A stretch of 64,000 bases of DNA, from NCBI GenBank assembly GCA_020284085.1, contig JACEVL010000108.1, positions 894,521-958,520 of the forward strand, written 5' to 3'. The notes under the pieces are model-generated. The model did not search any database. It saw only the letters and a list, made by a program, of their open reading frames with translations, and had not been told where the DNA came from. This stretch comes from Aporrectodea caliginosa (lineage: Eukaryota; Annelida; Clitellata; Crassiclitellata; Lumbricidae). A program made the translations under genes and the position numbers. Numbering within the stretch: position 1 is the first letter of the stretch; each line of letters begins with the position of its first letter. Below, piece after piece: positions 41,739 to 51,859 of the stretch.

Positions 41739-43091
41739 TCATGTAATCTCGGGCGCAGGGTGTAGGGGAGCGGCTTTTTGGGGGGGGAGTAGCCCATGGA
41801 GTACATGCCCCGGGTTTCTTAGGACCGCAGAGAAGAGGCGTGAGTCAGCAGTGTTGCAGAGCTGTTCAAATGATGGACTGTTCTCTGGCAGGTACCGCAG
41901 ACGAATCAGTCGCCGCATCGCCGACTGAAGGCGGTTCTTTTCTAGTTGCCCTGCAAACCCCCACCAAGCCGGAGCAGCATAGAGCATTCGGGCCACCGTT
42001 GTAGCACGAACCACGTCGTATAGCATAGGGCCTGAAAGACCATGCGCCACGAGGATGCGCAAGGCATACAGCGATTGTCTGGCCTGACAACAAATACGGG
42101 TGATGTGCGACTCGAAACTCAAAGCTTCATTCATTGTAACGCCCAAGATGACCATACTGGAGACCCTTGTCAGTCCCGGAGTAGTAATCGGAACCGCGTC
42201 TCGTCCAGCACGCCCCCGTGGCCGACGAATCACCATCTCAAAGGTCTTTTTTGAGTTCAGTTTTAAGTTACAGGTTGCAGCCCAATCTGTGACGTGGTCT
42301 AGTTCTGCTGCGATCGTTGCACTATGTGAGGCTGGTATCAGGAGATAAGTGTCATCAGCATATTTGATTAACCTGTTTGAAGGGTGGATCGTCTTGAGTT
42401 TTGAAATAGCTGTTATAAAGTTAGCTGGTCCCAAACCCGATCCCTGAACTATGCTGGCGCAGATACTAATAATTGCGGAAAGTAAGCCATTGTATTTGGT
42501 TGCATGTGTACGATTGTCTAAAAAGGCAATTATCCAGTTATAAATACAGTCAGGGATGGGCAAAGTGGCGAGTTGCTCTGTAAGATATGAATGACTGACT
42601 GTATCGAAAGCTTTGGAGAAATCAAGTGCGATCAGATGAACATAGTGGTTTTCGTTGAGAAGTTCCAATAGGTTGTGGGTTAAGGCAATTATGGCTGCCG
42701 TGGTAGAACCAGTGGGACGGAATGCATATTGATCCAAGAAGTCCTGGTTTTGGAGTGGTTCTGTCAAGAAAGAATAGAAAAAACGGCGCACAATAAATTT
42801 CTCAAGGAGACGGCATAAAATGGGGGTGACTGATATAGGGCGAAAATCTGCAACATCAGACGGGTGAGGAACCTTAGGTACTGGCGTAATGGTGCTTATT
42901 TTCCACGGAGGTGGTACATATGACGAAAGAATAGAAACATTAAAGAGATGGGTTATGGGTTCTGCCAGCATGGGAGCGGCCGCCTCGAGAAACCAGGCAG
43001 TCATTCCATCAGGGCCGGTTGCTGTTCCCCCCACTTTTCCAAGCAGTTTAAATGTTGTTAGTACATCTATGATCACTTTGGTACTGTCCAC
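41739..43091 (-). pseudogene. Reverse-transcriptase domain of the CR1-like LINE
   Basis: The 450-residue open frame has GPDGMTAWFL (residues 26-35), LDFSKAFDTVSH (156-167, first catalytic Asp), VQGSGLGPANF (215-225), KYADDTYLL (243-251, catalytic Asp pair) and the downstream RMLYAAPAWWGF motif, and it ends PEIT. All three catalytic aspartates are present. The enzyme would reverse-transcribe element RNA at the nicked target. It is separated from the endonuclease by a frameshift, so it is probably not made as one protein. The displayed start is arbitrary (a GTG codon). Confidence 0.88.
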
Positions 43092-44726
43092 AACTGTTGA
43101 TTTGAGAAGAGGAGCTGAGTAATGTTCGTCTGTTGAAATGCGCCCATAAGTACTGGTTTAAGTTGGTAGCCGTGACGCTGCAGTCCGTGGACACGGCCTG
43201 TCTCCGGCCTTGACCCCTAATCCTGCTGACCTCGTTCCACATTTCTCGTGACCCTCGCTTGACTCTCTCGAATGTGGTGGTATTGCTCTTCGTAATGAGT
43301 TGATTGATCCTTGTTGAGAGGGCGGAGGCAGCTTCAACTCGATTCTTCCTCAACAGCTTATTTCGTCTGCGTATCAGAGTTTTAACAATCGGAGTCATGA
43401 AATGTGGGTCCTTTTCTTTGATGGTTATGCTTTTCGTCGGAAAATAGAGGTCAATGATTGCGTCTATGTATGTGTAGAAGGCCTCGAAATCTTCTGCCGG
43501 AGATGAACACTCGGTAACAAATGACCAGCTCTGTTCTGAGAGATGAGACAGGAGAGAAGCATACTGATTTGGAGTACGAGGACGAAAAAGCGAAACCCGT
43601 CTTCCATCTGTGCGCGGGCTCATGATATTTGTTGCATCAGATGACGGGATAGCCAGTATGGCAGAGTGTTTGGTCTTTATTGTCGACTTGACGGCCGTGC
43701 ATGATTTGAATAGATGGTCAGATGAGTAGATGCGGTCCAACGAATGGCCTTCATGTGAAGGGCCCTCGAACTGTGCTAAAAGTCCCATCTCAAGAATTGT
43801 AGATGAAGGTAACTGGTTAAAGTCGCCAGCGAGGATGGTAGTCGAGTCCTCTGGTAGGGCATTGATCTCTTCCAGCGTAGAATCAATACTTGAGATGAAA
43901 AGGTCTACGCAATAGTTAGGTTTCGGTGGATGGTAAATAGCACCTCTACGCAATAGTTAGGTTTCGGTGGATGGTAAATAGCACCGATGTAGTACAATCG
44001 CTCGCGTACGCTGACTCTGAGCCATAGGATTTCCATTTCACGAGCAAAGATGGTCTTCGGTTGGAAAACTGCGGAATGTAGATGGCTCTTGCAATAAATG
44101 GCTACACCGCCGCCCTTGCGATCCTCCCGATCCCGGCGGTATAGGCTGTATCCTTCGATTCCCATGGAGGCGTCTGTGTGTTTTTGTTTGAACCAGCTCT
44201 CAACCACGATTGCTAAGTCCGGGTTGTACGATCTCAAGTCTGCACCAAAGTGTTCTATTGCATGTGGCTTTGCTAGGCTTGTTGGGTTGATGAGATATAG
44301 AGATAGTTGTGCTGAGTCTGTAGTCGGTTGAGAACTGCCCTCCGGTTCAGGGTCCGGCTTGTTGTTTACCACAGGGTACACCAGAACACGTGGAGTCCGC
44401 GCAGGCCGCCGACACGGGAAATCCCTCCTTTGCTTGTCTTCACACACGGGCATCTGCTGTAGATTCGTTGTACAGTCCCCAACCACCATGCGCAGGTTAG
44501 AGCGGACTGTACAGGCAAGACGCGAGCGGTGATGCAATCCAGAACGTGACCCTCTGTAGCGTAAGAGTCCCCAGGTCGATATCCTCTCTAGTAGGTCACG
44601 GTTGGCCGCTCTCGGGAAACCCCTCAAGGCGTACAGTTCACCTCGCGTGTATCGAATCGCTGCCGGGAATCTCCTTGACGTCATATAAGTCCTCAAACTT
44701 AGGCTTGCAGCCTTTATTTTATCCAA
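43048..44726 (-). pseudogene. N-terminal region and AP-type endonuclease of the CR1-like LINE
   Basis: The upstream frame (44726-43905) carries LYLINPTSLAKPHAIEHFGA, DLAIVVESWF (metal-binding E), YSLYRRDREDRKGGGVAIY and YIGAIYHPPKPNY. After a frameshift caused by a 41-bp duplication, the next frame (43953-43048) has ILAGDFNQLP (catalytic D and N), HSLDRIYSSDH and KTKHSAILA, then a linker into the reverse transcriptase. This domain nicks target DNA to prime insertion. It is clearly split and non-functional as it stands. Confidence 0.85.
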
Positions 44727-44740
44727 AAAGAAAATCCAAA

Positions 44741-45639
44741 AGCCTCACTCCGTTTTCCGCACTGCCGTATTCATAATAATTACCCCCGCAAGAAAGTAAA
44801 CTTGAAAAACCGCAGATCGCTATAGGGCGATAGAATGTTGTTTTAGACCGTGATGTTTGAGTGGTTAAAGAGTTCTCTTTCGAAGTCTTTGAAACGATGT
44901 CGACTGTTTGTTTAAAAGCATGGGTCACCACTACGCGTACTGCTCTGGTAGTGCCAGTCCCAAGCCTGGGCAATAAGGGGTCCGAGAGCTGCCAATATTG
45001 CCAAAATATTTCACATCTGGCAACCAATGCGTCCCCTTGGTTCCAGATAGTACGCGGGTAGACGAGTCCAAAAAGCCAGGGACACAAATTTTCACGGCCC
45101 TCTAGCGGCAATGGCAGCCATTTGAACAAAATGACCGACCAAAATACGTATTGTTCAATATCTCAGCTTCTCCTTCACTTAGGATCGTAATTTTTATGTC
45201 TAGACATACATATTCAGAGGCAAGGATTCCAATGGAACAAATTGCAAACACTTATCTACACGAAATTGACAGCCATTTTCCAAAATGGCCGACGGAAATA
45301 AAACTTTGTCAATATCTCAGTTGGTAGCCATGCAGATGCGAAACTTTTTTCAACTCCCGTACCCAACTATAGAGGTTGAGTGGGACAATAATCATCTATA
45401 ATTATGAAACAGTGTCTTTAACCAGTAACTAACCAACCAGCGCATTTTTGGTAAAGAACGGGTCAGAGCGCTCTTACGACACCTTTAAAACGAAGTCAAC
45501 AGTTGCTTGCTATATAAGCGCTGGACACGATAGCTATAATGATTTCATCTTTGATATGACGGCGTCGTTAAATAAACGATATTAACGTAAAAAGCTATAA
45601 TGATGGAACCCCGCTTTCTCTGCATCCCAGATGCAGGTC
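44741..45639 (+). other. Mostly unrecognised, with repeat scraps and one minus-strand module
   Basis: GGTAGTGCCAGTCCCAAGCC at 44947 is a short unit A scrap. 45100-45320 has AAAATGACCGACC and CAAAATGGCCGACGG phrases like the 26.4-kb satellite. GACACCTTTAAAACGAAGTC at 45478 with TATATAAGCG at 45511 is a minus-strand module, and TTTGATATGACGGCGTCGTT at 45553 is a D-type end upstream of it. No gene is seen. Confidence 0.4.
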
Positions 45640-45775
45640 TTCAGGTTGGTTAGTTGGTTGGTTAGTTGCTGTTTTACGACATCGTGTCATTACAAAGATG
45701 ATTAGCGTCGCCCTCCTCCTTTATTCTGACTGAAGACCGGCACTACCAGAGTACGAGCAGTGGCGGAGTTGCTCC
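45640..45775 (-). mobile_element. Unit A retroposon with GGTTAGTT-rich tail
   Basis: The antisense copy shows the tail first (GGTTGGTTAGTTGGTTGG), then GCTGTTTTACGACATCGTGT, TTAGCGTCGCCCTCCTCC and GCAGTGGCGGAGTT. The tail, AACCAACC in the sense direction, shows that the GTCGTTAAAC side is the 3' end of the retroposon. Confidence 0.8.
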
Positions 45776-46009
45776 TTCTCTATGCAGCATAAACATTTGG
45801 GCCCTGGGAGTGCATTCGGCGCTTTTAGGGAAACGAAAAGCAGCGTCGATATTTTTCGTTTGTTATCGAGGTAGCCAGGTAAACAATGTGATTTGAGATA
45901 AGACCCATCATACCTGAGTGAATGCATAATTGCATATCCTAAGACGATAATACTACAAACAATCTGCTATGCTTTGTCTATCGCATGCTTTGTTTTGTCT
46001 ACATGCATA
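45776..46009 (+). other. No gene or repeat recognised
   Basis: There are short unrelated frames only. The sequence leads directly into the GGAA array. Confidence 0.4.
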
Positions 46010-47205
46010 ACAGGAAGCCATGAAGGAAGGAACGAAGGAAGGAAGGAAGGAACGAAGGAAGGAAGGAAGGAAGGAAGGATCGAAGGATCGAAGGAAGGAA
46101 GGAAGGAAGAAAGGAAGGAAGGAAAGAAGGATGGAAGGAAGGAAGGAAGAAGGAAGGAAGGAAGAAAGGAAGGAAGGAAGGAAGGAAGGAAGGAAGGAAG
46201 GAAGGATCGAAGGAAGGAAGGAAGGAAGGAAGGAAAGAAAGAAAGGAAGGAAGGAAGGAAGGATCGAAGGAAGGAAAGACGGAAGGAAGAAAGGAAGGAA
46301 GGAAGGAAGGAAGGAAAAAGGAAGGAAGAAAGGAAGGAAGGAAGGAAGGAAGGAAAAAGGAAGGAAGGATGGAAGGAAGGAAGGAAGGAAGGAAGGAAGG
46401 AAGGAAGGAAGGAAGGAAGGAAGGAAGGATCGAAGGAAGGAAGGAAGGAAGGAAGGAAGGAAGGAAGGATCGAAGGAAGGAAAGACGGAAGGAAGAAAGG
46501 AAGGAAGGAAGGAAGGAAGGAAAAAAGGAAGGAAAGAAAGGAAGGAAGGAAGGAAGGAAGGAAAAAGGAAGGAAGGATGGAAGGAAGGAAGGAAGGAAGG
46601 AAGGAAGGAAGGAAGGAAGGAAGGAAGGAAGGAAGGAAGGATCGAAGGAAGGAAGGGAAGGAAGGAAGGAAGGAAGGAAGGAAGGATCGAAGGAAGGAAG
46701 GAAGGAAGGAAGGAAGGAAGGAAGGAAGGAAGGAAGGAAGGAAGGATCGAAGGAAGGAAGGAAGGAAGGAAGGATCGAAGGATCGAAGGAAGGAAGGAAG
46801 GATGGAAGGAAGGAAGGAAGGAAGGAAGGAAGGATCGAAGGAAGGATCGAAGGATGGAAGGAAGGAAGGAAGGAAGGAAGGAAGGAAGGAAGGAAGGAAG
46901 CAAGGAAGGAAGGAAGGAAGAAAGAAAGGGAAGGAAGGATCGAAGGATCGAAGGAAGGAAGGAAGGAAGAAAGGAAGGAAGGAAGAAAGGAAGGAAGGAA
47001 GAAAGGAAGGAAGGATCGAAGGATCGAAGGAAGGAAGGAAAGAAGGAAGGAAGGAAGGAAGGAAGGAAGGAAGGAAGGATCGAAGGATCGAAGGAAGGAA
47101 GGAAGGAAGAAAGGAAGGAAGAAGGAAGAAAGGAAGGAAGGAAAGAAGGAAGGAAGGAAGGAAGGATGGAAGGAAGGAAGGAAAGAAGGAAGAAACGAAG
47201 AAAGT
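46010..47205 (+). repeat. 1.2-kb GGAA microsatellite with GATC interruptions
   Basis: Nearly uninterrupted GAAG/GGAA tetramers, with GGATCGAAGG interruptions spaced irregularly every ~20-150 bp and some AAAGAAAG or GATGG variants. Long open frames in several phases on both strands (K/E/G/R-rich on plus, F/L/P/S-rich on minus) are consequences of the repeat and not genes. Confidence 0.98.
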
Positions 47206-47495
47206 TCAGATGGTAATCAGGTTGTTATCATATTTTCCCTTGTAGTGCTTCTTTCGATTTCTGCGCGAAAGTAGTTCTGAGCCGCGGACCGTGAATTCGT
47301 GCCATGAACATCTTATAGACTTTGCAGTAGAAAAAAACATATTTTATAAAACACACACACACGCATTCCGTGAACTAGAAGACTCTCGAACGAATGTTTC
47401 GCCCAAAACCATCCATGTCTGTCTGTCTTTCTGTCTGTCTGTTTGCCTTTCTCTTCCTGTCTAGGTTAGCTAATCTGGGTCAGTTAGTATCCGCA
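47206..47495 (+). repeat. Short AC and TCTG microsatellites
   Basis: ACACACACACAC near 47352 and TCTGTCTGTCTTTCTGTCTG near 47417-47452. There is nothing else recognisable. Confidence 0.7.
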
Positions 47496-47598
47496 GTTTA
47501 ACGACATATTGTGGCTAAAGAAAATAATTATTTTCAAGTAGGCTTGCGGAATTATATTACGCCTGAAAATCCGATAAAAAGGTGTCTAAATTGCGCAG
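47496..47598 (+). promoter_or_regulatory. Complete module: GTTTAACGAC end, TATA-like box, AAGGTGT
   Basis: GTTTAACGACATATTGTGGC at 47496, ATTATATTAC at 47551, and AAAAAGGTGTCTAAATTGCG ending in the LINE target at 47598. The order of retroposon end, TATA-like box and motif is typical of the R3/R6 type arrangement seen inverted elsewhere. TATATT to AAGGTGT is 26 bp. Confidence 0.4.
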
Positions 47599-47918
47599 AG
47601 GTCCGAAGAAGATTGCACATAAAGGAAGATCTAATACAGTCAGTAATGAGAAGGAAATTGGGTCTGTTTGGGCATATATGCAGAATGGACAATAATAGAA
47701 AAATAAAACTGTCGTGATGGGAATGATGGATGGAAGTGGACGAAGAGGCAGACCTAACAGGGAATGGACTGATGACATCAGGGATTGATGTAAACAAGAC
47801 CTACACAGCTTGAGTGTATTGGCGCAAGACAGAGGATTATGGAAACAAAATAAATGACGAAGTTTGCATTGGACACCTACGGGCTTTCGGCCCATGGATC
47901 CTGATGATGATGATGATG
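47599..47918 (+). pseudogene. RTE/L1-type LINE 3' fragment with target duplication
   Basis: AAATTGCGCAG at 47588-47598 and 47919-47929 is an 11-bp target duplication. The coding remnant reads RRLHIKEDLIQSVMRRKLGL, FGHICRMDNNRKIK and, after a shift, GRRGRPNREWTDDI, then LAQDRGLW, the usual C-terminal signature. The 3' end is a GAT-repeat tail. This is a young, 5'-truncated insertion of 320 bp. Confidence 0.85.
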
Positions 47919-47929
47919 AAATTGCGCAG

Positions 47930-48249
47930 TATGTGTCTGAGACGATCGTTGACGTCACTCATGCGTACTTTATTCCAGGAAAGGTATATGGGGTCGGCTT
48001 ATCCAATTACGTTGGTAGTTTCCGTTTAACAACGTCGTGAAAGAAAAGTTGTATAGCGTCGCCCTCTCCTTCATCCTGGTTTCGGACTGGCACCACCCGA
48101 AAATGATTGTGGTGGCGTTACCGTTGATTGGTTACCATCTGTTTAACTACATCTTACGGCAACGTTCCTATAGCATAGGCTGATACAATTTCTCAATAGA
48201 CAGTGGAAAGTACAAAATCTTATTTCATTTGGTAGTTTCTGCTGTTTAC
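47930..48249 (-). mobile_element. Antisense unit A (diverged) and flanks
   Basis: 48013-48125 reads GTTTAACAACGTCGTG, GTATAGCGTCGCCCTCTCC, TTTCGGACTGGCACCACCCG and GTGGTGGCGTTACC, an old antisense unit A. The C-type TTTAACTACATCTTACGGCA follows at 48141. Confidence 0.6.
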
Positions 48250-48727
48250 TGATATTTTTGTGGCCATAATCCATAGGATTATAAATTAATTTCTACAGTT
48301 TTCCCGTAGAAGGGCAAATTTTCCGATACACAACGGCAATAAAGACAGATAAGGAAATTGACTTTGGGAATATCAATAACGTCGCGGAGAGTGTTTTAAA
48401 GTCTGTTTCGAGAGTATTAACAGCTGAGAAATATAAATACCGTCGTGGAAAGTGCTTTAAAGGTGTGCATTAAAGAGCATTTGCGTCATATACGATGGTT
48501 AACTTTTGATCATATGCTCGAACACTTTGTATAACATTTTCATTCTCAGACTGCAGATTTTAATGAATTTTATATAATCAGCTGGTCATAAACAGTCTTT
48601 AATAAAATATTTAATGTACAGCAGTTATAGTTCCCACTCGACCAAACACTCATAAAGAGTTTTTTAAAGTCTACATTCAATAATTCCTAATGTCCTTAAA
48701 AACTACAATTAACCGCACAGGCGTTAC
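48250..48727 (+). repeat. R1 copy with a doubled core module
   Basis: CAGTTTTCCCGTAGAAGGGC near 48297. AACGTCGCGGAGAGTGTTTT at 48377 and the TATAAATACCGTCGTGGAAA block at 48433 are two versions of the same ~55-bp module; the second has CTTTAAAGGTGTGCAT at 48457. Then come CGTCATATACGATGG, TTCTCAGACTGCAGATTTTA and GTCATAAACAGTC. It is cut at CTTTGTATTGTATT by the next LINE and resumes at 49856. Confidence 0.75.
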
Positions 48728-49803
48728 TTTGTATTGTATTCATTCATTCATTCATTCATCAGAGCATTTATATAGCGCCCCTTCAAGAAACTACTCAGGA
48801 GCGCTCCCGGCCCAGCCACGACTAAAGAAAAAAGACTTGAGAGACTTGTAGAACCCTGTCGGATGGCTTACAAGTAAAAAACGGAGCTTAAGTGGGAGGT
48901 GATTCCAGATGGAAGGGCCCACAACCGAAAAAGCACGGCGCTGCTTAATAGCCAAGCGAGCACGTGGAACAAGGAACTCACCCCTCGTCGCAGAGCGAAG
49001 CACCCGACGCGCTGCAACATCAGACACTGGGCGGCAAAGATCGCGCAAGTAAGATGGAGCGCAGCCAAGAACACAACGAGAAACCAGAGCAGCGATGCGA
49101 TATGAGATCCGCTGAGACACAGGCAGCCAATGCAACACATCACGCATGTATGCAGAAACAGGAGAGAACTTAGGAAGGCGTCCAATAAGCCGAGCAGCCG
49201 AGCGTAGAACTCGATCTAGTCGCCCTAGAACCCCAAGGGGAAGGCCAGCAAGTAGTGAGGAACAGTGGTCAATTCGACTAGTAACAAAGGCATGAACAAG
49301 GACCACAACTGCATCATGAGAGAGAGAGAGAGCGAGAGACCACTCGAAGCTGACGAAGCTGATAATAACAACTCCGTGCAATTGAGTTCACATGTTGAGA
49401 CAAAGTAAGCTCGGAGTCAAGAGAAAGTCCCAGATCACGAACTGTAAGGGAAAAGGTTATGTGAGGAAAGAGCAAGGTAAGTTGAGGAAAGTCGATACCC
49501 TGCAATTGTCTACGGCTACCCAGCCAAATGAGCTGTGTTTTAGAGGGATTTAAGAGTAGCCGATTGGAGGCCATCCAAGAAGAGAGGACATCCATAGTCA
49601 GACACATCTGACTCACAGTAGCCACCGCATCAGCTGAACAGGTGTGGATGTAGGCTTGCACATCATCGGCAAATAGTTGGTGTAGAAGCCCCTGAGACGT
49701 CAACAAGGAGCAGACATCAGCAGTATAAAGAAGATAAAGCAGCGGGCCCAAGACAGAACCCTGGGGCACACCCAAAGGGGCAGGGACCCAAAGAGACCTG
49801 GAT
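48728..49803 (-). mobile_element. CR1/L2-like LINE, reverse transcriptase to 3' end
   Basis: From 49803 downwards: [31 protein letters not shown] (FADD active site), LLLNPSKTQLIWLG, LGLSLDSELTLSQHVNSIAR. A GA-rich run at 49318-49333 shifts the frame. Then LVHAFVTSRIDHCSSLLAGL, LRSAARLIGRLPKF, YMRDVLHWLPVSQRI, FSVVGPSIWNHLPLKLR. The 3' end is TTGAAGGGGCGCTATATAAA with an AATG tail (48741-48759). The endonuclease is missing. It splits R1. Confidence 0.9.
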
Positions 49804-49855
49804 TGTATTGTATTGTATTTGAACACTTGTTATAGCGCCCCTACCAAATTTCCCA
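49804..49855 (-). mobile_element. LINE/SINE 3'-end scrap
   Basis: TTGTATTGTATTGTATTTGA with TTATAGCGCCCCTACC is the inverse of a GGGGCGCTATAACAAG-type 3' end with an AATAC tail. It sits between the LINE and the resumed R1. Confidence 0.6.
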
Positions 49856-50867
49856 TTGTATTACGACGATGCAGTTCAGTCACAAGTTAACTCCGCCACT
49901 GTTCGCTTTCTGATAGTGCCAGTCCCAAGCCTGGATAAGGGAGGAGGGCGACGCTAATGGTCATTGATACCACACAGCTAGTCGTTAAACAGGAACAAAA
50001 TCAGTCACAAGCACTTTTTAAAGTGATGGCGGCAGTCACCAATGCTTTTTTGGACTAGTGCTGAAGTTATTTTTGCTGTTCTTTTGGTTTAAAGCAAGTT
50101 CACGCAACGACAATTAACGACGGATTATTCCTGCATATTTAACTACGACAATGAGTGTAAACGTCTTAACGTTAGCTCGTTTACTTATTGTATTGTGTTG
50201 CATAAATTTGTCCGTTTTGTTGCAGTTGACAGCATCTAATCGAACACGACAGGAATATACTTATTTTTGTATTTTCGCTGTTTCTGGCACACGGTTCTAA
50301 GATTTACGAATCTTTTGTTAACGACAAAACTTCTTTTGTTGGGCCTGCCACTTGTGACTACTCCAATTTCTATGCATTGTTTGGACGCTACGGGCAGATT
50401 AATTTATTTTTGTAATAATAATTAGCATGTAAACCAGCGTAAAATTCCCCATTATTCGTCTTTGTATTGACGCTATATAAATTTCTAAGTGAAATTATAA
50501 ACACTTGTTTTGCGATATCTTTGGCATCAAAGGCCGCTGAAGTTGATTTGTAAAATACTTTTGGTGGTTATCTATTCTCGCTGTTACTCAGGATGTGGAA
50601 GTGTTGCTGTTGTAAACGAAACGCGATTAATGAAAATATACATCATATTGAGAACGTCTTAAAGGTGTCTAAATTGGACGTTTTCATTCCATGGTCTAGT
50701 GTTCAACGAAATGTGTCCGCGTGGCTAGTTGGAGAAATTACGAACCAAGCGCTAGATAAATCTATTCTACACAGAGTTTCAATTTCATAGTAGAACAATG
50801 TTGCCCGTTTTTGGATCGATGCTCATCAATCACGTTCAATCATTCGGTCATTTATCCTTTTGGCTTG
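49856..50867 (+). repeat. R1 copy, middle and 3' parts
   Basis: TTGTATTACGACGATGCAGT continues the copy broken at 48727. The GGTGGCGGCAGTCACC-type block is near 50027. Then come GGGCCTGCCACTTGTGACTA, CAAAGGCCGCTGAAGTTGAT at 50528 and AACGTCTTAAAGGTGTCTAA at 50651. The GTTAACGTGTGCCG block is deleted. A unit A sits inside it. Confidence 0.75.
49887..50000 (+). mobile_element. Unit A retroposon, young copy in R1
   Basis: TCAGTCACAAG at 49876-49886 and 50001-50011 is an 11-bp target duplication around a 114-bp unit: AACTCCGCCACTGTTCGC, AGTCCCAAGCCTGGATAAGG, GGAGGGCGACGCTAATGG, GCTAGTCGTTAAACAGG. The short hairpin CACTGT/ACAGTG type near its 5' end is altered here (GATAGTG). Confidence 0.92.
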
Positions 50868-51420
50868 TAATAAGTAAGTAAGTAAGTAAGTAAGTGTGTT
50901 CTTTATTGAACGCTGGCAAACGCACGACGCTGTACATACAAAGTTATACAAAGTTATCAAATAGTAGCGGAAAAGTTAGTTAATAGTAAAACTAAAAAAC
51001 ATTATGGCCTAACTGTACAACATCCTATCCAGGAAACCGCGCCTGGTGAGGGAATCAAATCTAGAAAGAACACGGTTATGTGAGCGTGGGCGCAGATCAT
51101 GACCAGTATATAGGACAGGGGGTAGTAGGTAATGAAGGATATGTCCAGGATTATTTAAGATATTTCTAAAAAGGTCTTGGTCGGCTTTTTACAGAGTTTC
51201 TCAAAAGTAGGGAAAGATTTGGGTAGGAAGCCAAAGCGTACCAGCCTGCGGACCACAGCACTTAGAGAGTCACGTTCCTGCTTGCTGGCGAAGCCCCACC
51301 ACACTTGGGAACAATAAAGCATTCGGTTGACAGTGGTGGACCGGACCACATCATAAAGCCTGACTCCCAAGAGCCCATGCGAGATTAAAATACGATGTAA
51401 AGTAAGGCTGACGTAAGTTA
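50868..51420 (-). mobile_element. CR1-like LINE, 5'-truncated 3' end
   Basis: The minus strand reads ISHGLLGVRLYDVVRSTTVN, RMLYCSQVWWGFASKQERDS and LPKSFPTFEKLCKK, related to but distinct from the 41.7-kb element. The 3' UTR ends TACAGCGTCGTGCGTTTGCC with AATAAAGAACAC and an ACTT/TTAC tail (50870-50900). That 3' end is homologous to the tail of SINE S1. Confidence 0.85.
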
Positions 51421-51859
51421 GCGGAAGAGCAGGCAATTGCAAGATGTCGTTGAACATGGACACCAGTAAATGACATACACATTTCAAATTATACACCATT
51501 AATAACACACTCTATCTTGTGATAATAATCATAATTGTGTTAGAAGATTATCTTTCGCTGAAAGTTCAATCATTCTACGTCGTTAAACAACGCATGTAAG
51601 TGCGATTGAATAGTATTATTTTCACATCTTTATATGTGTACTTCAAACGCTATAAATTCTTTGTTTTCAGAGCGTTATGCATTTCGTATTTGTCGTAAAA
51701 CGTCTTTGTTCTTACATGACGCCGCTAAACATTGGAATTAATTAGATAAAGTAAATAAAAGATTACTGTAAACGAGGGCGCATGAAATATAAAGTTAGAA
51801 TTAGACACCTTTAATAAGAGACAACATTTATTATAATAGTCATCGGTTGAGTAGTTCAT
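51421..51859 (+). repeat. Repeat scraps
   Basis: CAAGATGTCGTTGAAC at 51438 is a C-type end, AAACGTCTTTGTTCTTACAT with CGCCGCTAAACATTGG at 51700 is a D-type end, and TTAGACACCTTTAATAAGAG at 51801 is a class-4 minus-strand module with TTATTATAATAG beyond it. No gene is seen. Confidence 0.5.

Larger units (their letters stand above)
41598..44740 (-). mobile_element. CR1-like LINE, near-complete but inactivated
   Basis: This minus-strand element carries, from its 5' side, a YTRGELYALRG-type N-terminal region, an AP-type endonuclease, a reverse transcriptase and a 3' UTR ending GGTTGAATAAAGAA plus an ACTT/TTAC tail (41598-41625). It is the longest element copy in the window. A 41-bp duplication at 43904-43985 and a one-base shift near 43085 break what was probably one long ORF2. 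The truncated copy at 1924-2203 belongs to the same family. Confidence 0.92.

Noticed and set aside
42042..42348. Plus-strand frames opposite the CR1-like reverse transcriptase
   Set aside because: They are antisense shadows of the GC-richer LINE coding region.
44719..45129. 136-codon minus-strand frame next to the CR1-like LINE
   Set aside because: It spans unit A scraps and unassigned DNA and has no LINE-like or other motif.
45974..47274. Very long open frames (300-420 codons) rich in K, E, G and R on plus and in F, L, P and S on minus
   Set aside because: They are translations of the GGAA/TTCC tetramer repeat, open in several frames on both strands. No start context or non-repetitive domain is present.
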